DNA of 64,000 nucleotides from Sinonovacula constricta (taxonomy: Eukaryota > Mollusca > Bivalvia > Cardiida > Solecurtidae). This document shows positions 1 through 13,600 of the stretch, piece by piece. Position 1 is the first letter of the stretch. The number at the start of each line of letters is the position of its first letter. Location: contig CM017568.1 of NCBI GenBank assembly GCA_007844125.1, forward strand, positions 8,923,573-8,987,572. Direction: 5' to 3'. The notes under the pieces are model-generated. The model saw only the letters and a list, made by a program, of their open reading frames with translations. It had not been told where the DNA came from and did no database searches. A program made the position numbers and the translations under genes.

Positions 1-162
1 AAATACCTTATGCATCTGTTTACATATTTACATCTATCTACTTGTGAAATTATTTGTTTTTCAAGACTAGATAAATTCAGTGATACATGACATATATATC
101 GATTTATCGAGGGATAATTTACAAATGTCAATATCTTTCATAAAGTAAATAAAATAACTCAC

Positions 163-3100
163 GTGCCATTCATATATAGCCACTGCAAACCCGCTTGCGG
201 CTGCTGTCCCTGTCAGACCAATAAACAACTTCGCTCCTATATTACTGGCATATATTGAAGCTCCGATCTGAAATAAATAATTTTGAATATGTGTTGACCA
301 ATAGCTATTCAAATATATATATATATATTAGTATTATTTTCATTGTCATAATACACGTAAGACACGATGCCTGCTTGATGGGGTCACAAAAGGTTGTTAA
401 GGTTTGAAACAATATTATTTATATTTAAAATTATGTCTTTTCAATATATAATACAAAAATGAGTTAGATCAAGACAGATAAAATGACAACCCTAATACCT
501 TTCTGGTCCGCAACAAGCATCGTGCCATATGTGTATTAGGAGAATGACAAAATACTCATGGTTGAAATACTATTGGTCCAGTATTGAAGGCACATCATGT
601 AAAACGATCTATATACATTGAATGTTGTATATTAAAATGGACATATATCGTTAATATCTTTATGTGCATGAATGCATGGACCTAATGAACAGGACTTAAA
701 ATGGACCTAATACTAATACAAGCAAAACGAATGTTATTTTAACGAACGTTATGGCATAGGAGTTTTTTATATACCACAAGCTGGCACTGGAAGGTTATTG
801 ACTAACCTGCGGATCAAGCTCCAGTCTGAAACGATTTGAACGCGCATTGAACGGGCGGTAACCATGCCGTGAACGTCGTCATTGCAAAGAATGAGTGAAT
901 GCATAGGTTATATGACAGACAGCTGGTTTGCACCCGACACAGCGGTGCCGTCTGGTGTCTGTAGCGATCAGAAGACCCACTTTTACCCCACCCATCCCTC
1001 AACACCCAAATAATTGTCCGGTCGTCGCAAGGTTTTATTAGTTAAAAATCCTCCGGTGCGCAAATTTTCAGCTGTCCCCGTCCTGTTGTAATGGCTGCCA
1101 AGAGGTCACAACAAGAGGCAATTTTGCATGGGGAGGTCATGTCTATGTTACCTGTGGTACTTTTATAGCTCTCGCTACACTATGTTGATTTGTCTGTGGT
1201 TTAGCTGGACCTCGCTATAGTGAACAAAATAGCGTTTCTGTGATGTACTCAACAAAACAACAACTGTTATTGTTGTTCGGGGTTACAAGTTCTATAGTGG
1301 TTTTGTATACTTCGATGTTTCTAAGATGCCCTACTTACAGGGATCCAGTGCATGTTTCGGCCCGCCAGGAAGTATCCGACAGTGCTGCCTTTATTCGGTC
1401 GACATGTTGACTGTATTAAAACAAAACAGGGTTAGAAGTGAAATAAAGAATACATTTAACAAAATTTTAATTACGCGTAAGTTTTCAATTATTAAACAAC
1501 GGACTACCCTTAAGTGCATATGTATAGTCGCGAATGTGTTGTTGGAAGAATAAGTTGCTGCGTTGAAATGCGCCGGGTGCTCTATCCAGACAAATGTCTG
1601 TGTTCATCCTTCATAAATAAATTGTGAACATAAATAAACGATGACAACTTTGACTATGCGTTGTATTAAAAATTAACAATAAATTTCAAAAGGTATGTGA
1701 CCATTAATTAGTCATAATATTATAAGTCTGAAATAGTCAATGTTTAAATTAGGAATTAGGACATCGGTTTTGGAATACAGTTTTCCGTTTTAATTAATTT
1801 CGTCAAGTTGAGATCAATTATTTTTTGCAACAACAGTTGTACTTAGATGTACTTTTTTGAAATACCTCGGGAGTTATGCGCCATAAAATTAATGATTATA
1901 GAAATAGCCAACCAAAATTAAAAGCAAAACGTTCACTACTTTTCACCAAAAAAGAGAGTTATGTTAAGAGTTGTAAAGACAGAGCGGATGTTTATATAAT
2001 GAAATATTATTTTCAAATCTTTATTTTATTTATCTTTTTACATATTATTTTTATCTGTTACAGTTTGTTCATAATATTAACCAGGAAATAAACCACGTCA
2101 GGCTGATAATCAAATATCAGCCGGATAATAGTCCCTCTAAGAGTAATGTTCAAATGATTATTTTCTGTCAATGTGACTTTTCAAAAGATTAACCAGGTAA
2201 AGTGTATGTCATTGTAAAATACACATGTATCAATTGGAAAATATACATTCAATGTGATATTCAAAATATCGACCAAGAAAAAGACTCTGAAAGGTAATAT
2301 TCAAAGTATCAAACAGAAAAAATGTCTCTTTCATGATGATATTTAGGATATATTAACTGTCCGAGAGACATGGTCGGAACTGTTGTCAGGCATGTAGGAA
2401 TTTACATCGGAAGATATATAGAGGTACAGAAAATCTAGATATAAAGTCCAGTTGAAGCCAATGATATCACATAGCAGAATATATCACACATACAGGATAG
2501 AATATATTTATATCATATGGAGTATCTCTTGGTCAAAATTATGAATAAGAAATCTAAAGTAACATCAGAAATAAATCATCTATCATATTAACTGCTAAAT
2601 AGTTCACTTGGTAATAGTTTATTCCTAGAAATCAGCATATAATTTACATTTAAAAGATTTCAAAAGTTTACTTCTAATTTACTGAAATGATCTGCATTTT
2701 TACAGTAATGTTACTTTATTATGACGTACCAACATATAAATGACATGGCATCAGATATTTGAATTTCCAATTTACATACTTCTGTAGCCGTTTAATACAA
2801 TCAGCCACAAGACTTGACAAGAAATGTTAGCATGTGCCCATTGTAAACAACACATCCGGCCACAAGACATGACAAGAAATGTTAGCATGTGCCCATTGCA
2901 AACAATACATTCAGCCACAAGACTTGACAAGAAATGTTAGCATGTGCCCATTGCAAACAACACATTCAGCCACAAGACTTGACAAGAAATGTTAGCATGT
3001 GCCCATTGTAAACAACACATCCGGCCACAAGACATGACAAGAAATGTTAGCATGTGCCCATTGCAAACAATACATTCAGCCACAAGACTTGACAAGAAAT

Positions 3101-6100
3101 ATTAACATGTGCCCATTGCAAACAACACATTCAGCCACAAGACTTGACAAAAAAATTTAGCATGTGCCCATTGCAAACAACACATTCAGCCACAAGACTT
3201 GACAAGAAATGTTAGCATGTGCCCATTGCAAACAACAGATTCAGCCACAAGACTTAACAAGAAATGTTAACATGTGCCCATTGCAAACAATACATCCGGC
3301 AACAAGACTTGACAAGAAATGTTAACATGTGCCCATTGCAAACAACACATCCGGCCACAAGACTTGACAAGAAAGGTTAGCATGTGCCCATTGCAAACAA
3401 CACATCCGGCCACAAGACTTGACAAGAAATGTTAACATGTGCCCATTGCAAACAACATATTCAGCCACATGACTTGACAAGAAATGTTACCATGTGCCCA
3501 TTGCAAACAACACATCCAGCCACAAGACTTGACAAGAAATGTTAGCATGTTCCCATTGCAAACAACACATCCGGCCACAAGACTTGACAAGAAATGTTAG
3601 CATGTGCCCATTGCAAACAACACATTCAGCCACAAGACTTGACAAGAAATGTTAGCATGTGCCCATTGTAAACAACACATCCGGCCACAAGACATGACAA
3701 GAAATGTTAGCATGTGCCCATTGCAAACAATACATTCAGCCACAAGACTTGACAAGAAATATTAACATGTGCCCATTGCAAACAACACATCCGGCCACAA
3801 GACTTGACAAGAAATGTTAACATGTGCCCATTGCAAACAACATATTCAGCCACATGACTTGACAAGAAATGTTATCATGTGCCCATTGCAAACAACACAT
3901 CCAGCCACAAGACTTGACAAGAAATGTTAGCATGTTCCCATTGCAAACAACACATCCGGCCACAAGACTTGACAAGAAATGTTAACATGTGCACATTGCA
4001 AACAACACATCCGGCCACAAGACTTGACAAGAAATGTTAGCATGTGCACATTACACCAATACATTCAGCCACAAGACTTGACAAGAAATGTTAGCATGTT
4101 CCCATTGCAAACAATACATTCAGCCACAAGGCTTGACAAGAAATGTTAGCATGTGCCCACTGCAAACAATACATTCAGCCACATGACTTGACAAGAAATG
4201 TTAGCATGTGCACATTACACCAATACATTCAGCCACAAGACTTGACAAGAAATGTTAGCATGTGCCCATTGCAAACAATACATTCAGCCACAAGGCTTGA
4301 CAAGAAATGTTAGCATGTGCCCACTGCAAACAATACATTCAGCCACATGACTTGACAAGAAATGTTAGCATGTGCCCATTACAAACACTACATTCAGCCA
4401 CAAGGCTTGACAAGAAATGTTAGCATGTGCCCACTGCAAACAACACATTCAGCCACATGACTTGACAAGAAATGTTAGCATGTGCCCATTACAAACAATA
4501 CATTCAGCCACAAGGCTTGACAAGAAATGTTAGCATGTGCCCATTGCAAACAAAACATTCAGCCACAAGGCTTGACAAGAAATGTTAACATGTGCCCATT
4601 GCAAACAATACATTTAGCCACAAGACTTGACAAGAAATGTTAGCATGTGCACATTACACCAATACATTCAGCCACAAGACTTGACAAGAAATGTTAGCAT
4701 GTACCCATTGCAAACAATACATTTAGCCACAAGACTTGAAAGAAATGTTAGCATGTGCACATTACACCAATACATTCAGCCACAAGACTTGACAAGAAAT
4801 GTTAGCATGTGCCCATTGCAAACAACACATTCAGCCACAAGACTTGACAAGAAATGTTAGCATGTGCCCATTGTAAACAACACATTCAGCCACAAGACAT
4901 GACAAGAAATGTTAGCATGTGCCCATTGCAAACAATACATTCAGCCACAAGACTTGACAAGAAATGTTAGCATGTGCCCATTGCAACCAACACATTCAGC
5001 CACAAGACATGACAAGAAATGTTAACATGTGTCAATTGCAACCAACATATTCGGACTTGGCAAGGAACGTTAGCAAGTTACCATTGCAGCCAACACATTC
5101 AGCCACAAGACTTGGCAAGAAATGTTAACGTGTACCCATTGCAAACAACACATTAAGCCACAAGACCTGACAAGAAATGTTATCATGTGCCCTTTCCAAC
5201 TAACACATTCAGCCACAAGACTTGACAAGAAATGTTAGCCCGTGCCCATTGCAACCGACACATTCGGCCACAAGACTTGACAAGAAATGTTAGCCCGTGC
5301 CCATTGCAACCGACACATTAGGCCACAAGACTTGACAAGAAATGTTAGCCCGTGCCCATTGCAACCGACACATTCAGCCACAAGACTTGACAAGAAATGT
5401 TAGCCCGTGCCCATTGCAACCGACACATTTGGCCACAAGACTTGACAAGAAATCGTAACATGTGCCCATTGCAGGAAACATATTCGGCAATATTACTTAC
5501 AAATGTAAGCCTGTGCCAGTTACAGGCAACACATTCGACCACAACACTTGACAAGAAATGTTAGCCTATGTCCATTGCAGCTAACACAGTCAGCCACAAC
5601 ACTTGACAAGAAATGTTAGCCTATGTCTATTGCAGCTAACACAGTCAGCCACAACACTTGACAAGAAATGTTAGCCTATGTCCATTGCAGCTAACACAGT
5701 CAGCCACAACACTTGACAAGAAATGTTAGCCTATGTCCATTGCAGCTAACACAGTCAGCCACAGGTTAACCTGGGCCAGTTGCTATTCCATATGATTACC
5801 CTGGCAACTACCACCTGAGAATTGATAGTACGACGGATAAATATTTTTCTAAAGAAGTCTTTTTCCAAACGACCTTAGCAAATAATTTTAAACTGTTGCC
5901 TCTATATCATTTTTTCTTCAACTATTTACAGAAACTTTGTATGCTATTTTTGATAAACATTATATTGACTTCAAAGTAACTAGCTGTATCTGCGTGGTTG
6001 AAACAAGTTGAACAATCAAGTACATGTTTCTCAATCGGCTATTGCCAATTTAGTTTAAACTTAAAACACAAGAAAAGTGTAGATTGATAAGTAAGTATTA

Positions 6101-6672
6101 ATATCTACATTAATTATGTCTTTTATTGATGACATACATAAAGCCTACCCATAATCCCGACGGCAAGCAACTGCACAAAGTATGGTACAAGGTCATGCAA
6201 GAGAACCATGCGTATTGTGTGACGCATATTGTGTTATGTGTGTGACAATCGTCGGCATGTTTGTACGTTTTTGAGTAAGTCTGCATAAATGCACGTGTGT
6301 TTGCGTTTATACATGTTACGTGTGCGTTGAATTATCTATACCACTTGCATAACGTAACTTTTATAATTTAACCGCAATTGATAAATAAACATTGGCTTTT
6401 TATTAAATCTGAATGTCCTTTGTATGAAACTATATTCCATTTAAAAACTGCTAAGGTTTTATTTATGTGCGTCAAAATAGGACTAAAAATAGAAAATATA
6501 ATATGTTGTATGTCACATTATTGTAAGTTGCGTTCGACCTTAACATGCGTTGAATCAGTGTTAAGTAGAATAAATGTGTATATATTGCACGAACCCATAT
6601 TCCGACAGCAAGCACTAGGATGAAGTACAGTCCGATGGTCAAATAATCCTGCCATACAAGAGATTCCTTCAT
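163..6672 (-). CDS. SLC5/SGLT-family sodium:solute symporter, N-terminal exons (partial)
   Basis: The first three coding exons are 6672-6595 (residues 1-26), 1410-1339 (27-50) and 267-163 (51-85). All junctions are phase 0, and the lengths 78, 72 and 105 bp fit the exon 2 and 3 sizes I recall for vertebrate SGLT genes. Exon 1 starts [10 protein letters not shown] and continues into TM helix 1, ending VGIW. Exon 2 contains [16 protein letters not shown], the classic SLC5 loop. Exon 3 reads [17 protein letters not shown], then TAAASG and YEWH. Acceptors are good (tacag, tttcag). Donors of exons 2 and 3 are gtaagt and gtgagt, while the exon 1 donor gttcgt is weak. The family couples Na+ to uptake of sugars, inositols or related solutes at the plasma membrane. 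By SGLT1 numbering, the sugar-contacting His83 is Leu here and Glu102 is kept. As I recall, Leu also occurs in SGLT4/5-type members, so the substrate is open. The rest lies beyond the left edge. Confidence 0.9.
268..1338 (-). other. Intron 2 of the SLC5-family gene
   Basis: This is the 1,071-bp intron between SLC5 exons 2 and 3, with a gtaagt donor and a pyrimidine-rich tttcag acceptor. I see no coding block in it. A short AT-rich simple tract lies near 310-330. Positions 1-162 are the start of intron 3 and hold nothing I recognise. Confidence 0.7.
2808..5765. repeat. 55-bp tandem satellite, about 54 copies, in SLC5 intron 1
   Basis: A unit of 55 bp with the core gccacaagacttgacaagaa followed by atgttagcatgtgcccattg repeats almost without interruption. 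Monomers vary at fixed positions (cattcagcc/catccggcc, ttagc/ttaac, gcccattgca/gcacattaca). A higher-order period is visible: the block around 2941-3110 recurs at 3601-3770, exactly 660 bp (12 monomers) later, with the same private variants. From about 5040 the units become more divergent and change flavour (gttagcccgtgcccattgcaaccgac, then gttagcctatgtccattgcagc). The array sits between SLC5 exons 1 and 2 and lengthens intron 1 to about 5.2 kb. Short open frames in it are by-products of the repeat. Confidence 0.97.
5766..6594. other. Unique 5' part of SLC5 intron 1
   Basis: AT-rich non-repetitive sequence between the satellite and SLC5 exon 1. Open frames here are short and resemble nothing I know. 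The 66-residue minus-strand frame at 6472-6672 is simply exon 1 read through into the intron. Confidence 0.5.
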
Positions 6673-7222
6673 TTCTGAAACTTGCTGACGCTGGTTCTAC
6701 TAAACAGTTGTTTCCTGGTTTGAACGATCTGAAATAATCTGGCTGATTCGTTAAGATTTATTTACTACCAGTAGTTTGAATTTTAACTTTAAAATAAAAC
6801 AGAATACTCTGGATAAACAGCTTTTTCGTACTCCACTCCACAAGATTACTAAAACGACATGCATTAGTCCTTGATTGTAAACTACGTACTGTGACAAGCT
6901 GTCAATTAACCGAAAACTAACTGGAAGTGACGATAAACATGGATGTTTAAAGGGAGGCAATACTCGTATACAAAACTCAAATTCGCATCATCTTCGGTCC
7001 TTTCCGTACACGTTCAGAAAAGCCCCCACGACGGTAATGTCGTGAAAACATTTGAGTCAGCAAGCACATATACTTACTACGAATGCTACTAGGAAAATTT
7101 AAAACTGGTAATGTCAGTGAAATATAGGACGTGGCCATGGTTAATTTATAATTTAATGTCTGTACGTGTAAGCTGAATAATGTTTTGCATACATATATAT
7201 TCACACAATATTTGTAACGCTT
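6673..7222. other. Region upstream of the SLC5-family start codon
   Basis: Upstream of the ATG on the minus strand there is a tttcag two bases before the start codon. The annotated start may therefore lie just inside a second exon, with a non-coding first exon further right. I see no convincing TATA or E-box cluster, and the promoter position is unknown. Confidence 0.35.
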
Positions 7223-7480
7223 TCTACTCCGGAACAGCCTCGGGCTCTGTCTTGGGGCTGATTAAAATATCCCGTATTTGGTCCAAAATCAATGATGCTC
7301 TGGTATTTTTATTGCGGGTCGGTCTCAATCCGACCCGGACTAGGCCGACATAAAGAAAAAGTGACACATCTCCATTTGCTTCCGATAGAAGACCGAACCA
7401 GATTTCGACTCCGGAAAAGCCACGGGCTCTATCTTGGTGCTGACTGAAAAATGTCAGAAATGGTCGAAAATAAGGTTTTG
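7223..7480. repeat. Pair of diverged ~70-bp direct repeats
   Basis: The block at about 7223-7290 (ctactccggaacagcctcgg, gctctgtcttggggctgatt, and so on) recurs in diverged form at about 7408-7475 (cgactccggaaaagccacgg, gctctatcttggtgctgact). The copies are roughly 184 bp apart, and the sequence between them is more GC-rich than its surroundings. It looks like a fragment of an old dispersed repeat, family unknown. Confidence 0.6.
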
Positions 7481-7865
7481 GGTCGCGGTTCTTGAGAAAT
7501 ATACAATTTGTTGCATGTTTAATTCTACTTTCCGAAAATCTGGAACTTTAGGGTGCGTCAATAGGGTCCAAATCTTTATTAATCAGCCTCTGAAACGTCA
7601 TGGTTTCTGAATTGATGTCATAATTATGTATAAAATAGTTGTGTAAAGGAACAATAAAAATATAGACCTCATAATATATTTAACCCCCTTTAAGAAGACA
7701 AAAAACAACGACAGCAACAACACAACACTGGTGTAAATGTAAAATTTGGAAAAAAAACACCAAAATATCGATATCCTGATCTAATTTGATCATATCTTTA
7801 GCCATGCTTTGTTTTTTAAGTCACACTTTCAGCAATGTGTTTTATTCAAACAAACCGTTTGTTTA

Positions 7866-8427
<562 letters not shown>

Positions 8428-9535
8428 AGTTTATATATATATACATATAATCAGCATTGAAACCGCTGTTACATTCAGTTTTAGAGTGTAATCAGCTTAT
8501 TTATTTCTGTTCAAAATGATTTATTTTTATGTACCTGATGCATAGTTTGTAAATAGTTTTTAAACGTAATATCTAAACTCTAAGCTTGCATCGTAAATGT
8601 GTATGTATGTTACAATAATAAGATGTTCATTTTAATTAATAGCTGCGGTATTTCATACAGCTTGTGGTTGTCACTGAATAAATGGCACAGCATAATATCT
8701 CCCCCTTTTGTAATGTAATATTACCATATTTATAAGTTTTCAGTTAAATAATAATTGGTTATAATTGGTTAGTTATAGACATGGTGCCGTTTGATTTAGC
8801 TAAGTGCAAGGGTTAACTTAAAGAAGAAATAAGAATAATAATCAAAACAAGGAAATATAATATGACGCACGGGAAATTAGTAAAATAGTTATAAATAGGC
8901 ACGATTCGGACTATGATTAATTCATGCGTCAAAACATGAGAAGAAATCATGGGACACAGCGCTGGTAAGAAGACACGATTAGCAATAAAAGTACTATTTT
9001 TTAGCTTTTATTTATCCTAATATCAGAAATGATAGGCGTAGGCAGAACAATTAACAAAGGACATGCACAGTCGGAGTAGGGTATATATTTCGGGGCGAAA
9101 GGAGAAGAGGAATAGAGACAGGCTAGGGAGAATGAGTGTAGATCTGGACGAGACAGAGACTAGGTGTGGACGCGTTAGAGAGAGGTATTCACGCCTCACT
9201 GTTGTTAGATTGTAAAATGTAACTTTCATTAATAAACTTGTAATCATGGGATGATGTCGCGTTCCCACTATGGAGCCCCGTTACGCCACACTTTTCTCTC
9301 TTTATCTCTCTCAATTTCTTTCTCCGTCTCTCTTTCTCCTCTCTTTCATTGTTTCTTTTCAATATTGCCATGTAATAAACGACGTGATATGTAAACAAAA
9401 TGTTTGGCTGCCATATTGCCGGAGAAGGTGTGGGGAAGGTGGTCTACTTATCCGCCATATAACCTCGATTTTTTCTGAAAGTAAAAAAGCCGAGAAGTTC
9501 CAAAAGCAAAATATCACCATAAGCCGACAATCTGC
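8428..9535. other. AT-rich spacer, no gene seen
   Basis: No exon, RNA gene or repeat family is recognised. A purine-rich/pyrimidine-rich stretch lies around 9100-9350 and includes a short tctctct tract. Confidence 0.5.
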
Positions 9536-9539
9536 ACAC

Positions 9540-9690
9540 CGCGGGTGATTACGCGTTATGTACGATCGCCATAGGATATCAATCTCCTCACAGCGATTAC
9601 GTCACGCGTTGCTACTTAAATCTCTGCCCCCAGCAAGGATCACGTGACGATAGAGTATCCCGTGAAGTAAACATGGCGGCCTCCATAAAC
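9540..9690 (+). promoter_or_regulatory. Promoter-like CpG cluster with CRE-like, E-box and YY1-like motifs
   Basis: In otherwise AT-rich DNA this 150-bp patch carries many CpGs. It holds a tacgtcac CRE/ATF-like site (9598-9605), a palindromic E-box in tcacgtga (9640-9647), and the sequence aacatggcggcc (9670-9681). The last matches the YY1 element often found just downstream of transcription starts. GALK2 in this window combines CACGTG and ATGGCGG in the same order. The ATG here opens only a nine-codon frame, so any transcript would be non-coding at this point or use another start. No downstream exon was identified. Confidence 0.35.
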
Positions 9691-10487
9691 TTTAAAATTT
9701 GACTTTCATAATTTCATATTTTTTCATATTTTAAGTTACTTTTTATTTTTAATATGATAAATTAATATTTTTAAAGGAAAGATACTATATTTTGAGGAGA
9801 TAAGTCCAGAAAAAATAAAAATAAAAAAAAACTATCCGCCTGCATTTGGGCGAAAAAAACTTGCTGGTGGCAGTGATTTAATGTACTGTCAAGGGAAGTA
9901 ATCACTGCGGGGAGTTTGATAGGATGTATCTAGAGCAATGATACTTACTAAATCGCGACCCTTCGTGAACCGGAAAAGATTAGTCCATCGGAATAGTTTA
10001 TTTACCGGCACAGGAAATTTTCTTGATATATGGCAACACTTTTAATATAATATAAATACGTTGATCCTGTGGCTTCCTACACTGACAAGACATATTATCA
10101 TATGAAACACTAACTTAAACACTGTGATGCATCAATGGTATATTTCCTTGCATAATAATGCAATATATTTTTATATTCTTTAAACATCCAACATAGACAG
10201 TTATTCACTACAATTGCAAAATTCGGCAACAAAAAATTAAGCCAAGGAAAATGCAGAGTAGTGTTCCTTTTTTTTTTAAAAAAGCTGGCTGCTTTGCACA
10301 TAGATGTATACCGCAGATCAAATGATGATCAGGTGATACAATAAACTTTCCTTACAATTCTTACAAGAAAAGCATTGATTCTTCCAATATATTTTTTAAA
10401 AAGACAGTACTTTATCTTATGGACGGCAACGCCGGACATCCGATGAGACGTTAAAGTGAATATATGATTGAACAATTGACCTTCACA

Positions 10488-10625
10488 TAATAATAATAAT
10501 AATAATAACAATAATAATAAAAGGAGTAGTAGACATAGTAGTAGTAGCAGTAGTAGTAGTAGTAATAGTGGAAGTAGTAGTAGTAGTAGTGGCAGCAGCA
10601 GCAGCAGTAGTAGAAGCAGTAGTAA
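10488..10625. repeat. Trinucleotide microsatellite (AAT)n/(AGT)n/(AGC)n
   Basis: Runs of aat, then agt and agc triplets with interruptions. The Tyr-rich minus-strand open frame across it is a by-product. Confidence 0.95.
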
Positions 10626-13600
10626 TATAAAAATACAGAAGATTTTAACTGTTTACACATGGGATGCTATTAACCGATGTTGCCCTGATATTGGCACAGT
10701 ACAGTATTCTCACCCGAAGCGTCCAATACAGAGGCATCGGTTATTACATATGGACGCATATTTTATTGTGAATGTAAAACAATGCGTATATTATTGTTAT
10801 GCGGAGGTTATGAAATGCTGTTAAGGGCTAAATGTGTTCTACTCGTTCATGGAGTTTGATTATATCATTTATTTGAGATAAAATGAAATGGTCTTCTAAC
10901 TTACAACAATAAAAGCGTCAGTGTTTAATTAAATATTGTGTGTTAACTTTTCATTCGTTAAAACAATGCTAGAAAGCCCACTTTGTCATTCCATACTTGT
11001 GAACATTGTCTAGCTTAGCTTTCGAAACGACAGCTTACTTGTTACATCCCAACGTGAAGGACATGTGCACTGAAAAGGGGATGCTTTAAGTGACGAACAT
11101 AGTTTGGGGCCAAATGTTTTACGTTGCTAGGAAAGTTCGTTGATGCCAACTATTTTGAGACTGTTAACTGGTGTGAGTGTTGTAAAACAAAGACTGGACC
11201 AGGGCTATGAAAAAATAAAAGGATTTTCAAATGTACAAATACTACCCAAATATTTTATAGCACATGGTAACCAATCAGGAATGTCTTTTAAAACTGGTTT
11301 AAGCGCAGCGCTCTTACAGACTGGATTAGCTTGCAGATCTCAAACAAACAAAGACCCCTCAGAGTGTGTTACTTCAAGTGGCAGAGGCATAAACAAATGA
11401 CATCTAGCCAATAAGACTGCAGAATGGCACATATCGCAACGAAAATTTACGTTTGTGTTTTATTGTTGTTTTACCTCACTGTGCTTATCACTGTCACTTA
11501 TATGAATAAAAAATATTATCTGTATTACTATTTCAATAGGAAATAAAAGTGCCTGAACAGACAATGTATGATAGTGCATACGTGTGGATTCCGTTAAACG
11601 TTAATTATATATTGACATAAACAAAACATTTTTTGCTCTAACTTTTTTCAATAAACTCTAAATATCATTCAAATATGCTGGTTGTGCATGTCTACCACTA
11701 CTATTGACACATCTTTAAATTACACATTCTGTTAATACATGTATTTGAATAGAAAAAAGAAATGAAGGTGATTGTTTATATTTTTATAAGTGCTGTGTTG
11801 AACATTTCACTATTATTGTTATTTACATAAACACAACACGTGTTTTACTTTCGTCATAACTTATCAAACAAAAGGTCAGCGCATGGACGTTTATGCAAAT
11901 TAATCGGTTTTCTTTTCATTGCTTCCATTTGAGAAACCCATCAGGAATTGCGAGGTTAGAGCTCTGTAAAACCAATTTAAGCACCCCGGTCGGTCCATAT
12001 TGCCGACTGACCGTTCCAAGGCGGTAACTGTCGGGTTTGCTATTTTTGTTATATGACTCATCATAGATTTCTTCTTACTTTTACATTTGGCATGCATGTG
12101 AAGACATTTGTCTTGTGCCTTTTCAAATTGTTGTATATGTTTCAATGCTTATAGGACTTTGTCATATATATTCTTATTATGTGTTATACTTTATATTAAA
12201 TAAAATGGCAGTTTAGTTCAGTATTCTGAATATGATCTTTTTGTCGTCAGGCATAGAATACGTTGTATAGACATTAACTATTCTTTTGTATAGATGGCTT
12301 TAGATGAAAAAAGTAATCCCACATAACAAAAATCTATGGAGAACTTTATATATATTTCACTATGGAGCATGACAAATTGCCGTTATTACCATCTAATGGT
12401 CACGTATATCGTGTCGTCAATGAAATCAATAATTTTCTTTGTTTAAAATTAAACAAAAGCAAAATGATGGCTTTACGTTCATTCCGTGTGGTCCTTAATT
12501 GCTTTGCTCTTATTTGTAATTGGCTTAAAATATTGATTGATTGCGGACAAAGGCAAACAGTCATCACTAATGGATTTGTCCATATAAGGCAACTTATTTA
12601 TATTATTCTAGTCAAGTCGAAACGTTTATTGACACAGACCACAAATGGTTATATCAAGTCTACAAAGATTGTAAATTATTCACTGTGATTTTTTTTAATT
12701 CTGTCTAACCTGATAAACGTAACTATGGCGGGAAATGGATTCATTAACTTTAAAGAGCACACAAAAGGTTACGAACTTAAAACCATTTTACCCTCTTATG
12801 AAGAAAAAATAATTCGACATGAACATTGAGAAAATAAATTATTATTACAGTTGGCTTGCGTATTCAAATTGTAAGAAAGCTACGCTTTAGTTTAAATAAG
12901 AAATGTCAATCTGCACTTGCTCTAAGATTTGTTAATTAAGACCGTTTACTCAAATGTATTAGATGAAATAAGGAATTTTGCAAGCAGTTTCTTTAATCTT
13001 GTACTTTAATCTGTTACTGAGAATTCTTATTTCTTAAAGAAATATCATAATTAAAGCCGTTGACTGAACTGTGTAAATTGACATGATGGTTCAGTGCCAA
13101 CACCTTAGTTTATTAAGCCGTTTACTGATATGTTGAAATAAGCAGTATGTGTCGGCACTTTTGTCAACTAACTAAACTAAATTCGCTTACGTTTTTAAGA
13201 TAAAATAAGCGATATCTGTCAATACTTTCCTATACTTTTGTTATATAATGTGTAGTTGTTGCTTTTTGTGTTGAAAATCGTAATTTATCTCAACGATTCT
13301 TGTGCTTTTGTTAATAAAAGCTGTTTACACTGTAAGTTAACTTACTAATCTCTTTCGAAAGTTTCCTTTGTTTTCAATGTATAAACCTATGTTTACTAAG
13401 ACCGGTAGCTAAAAAGATACTTGCGAAACCTTGTTTTCCTCTTATTTATGACAATCATTTATTGTGTATTTAAAATTAGAATATTTAGCACTTCATTTTA
13501 CTTTGTTTTACTAAAACCGACTGTTTAAGTAAGAACACTTTTGAAATGGCATTCCATTAATTGTGGATATCTGGAAATGATTACAGATCACATGTACAGA

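Noticed and set aside
2808..5765. CRISPR-like regular repeats
   Set aside because: The units are contiguous, without unique spacers, in a eukaryotic intron; this is a satellite.
12362..12688. 108-codon plus-strand frame
   Set aside because: No domain, AT-rich composition, and a length expected by chance in this DNA.
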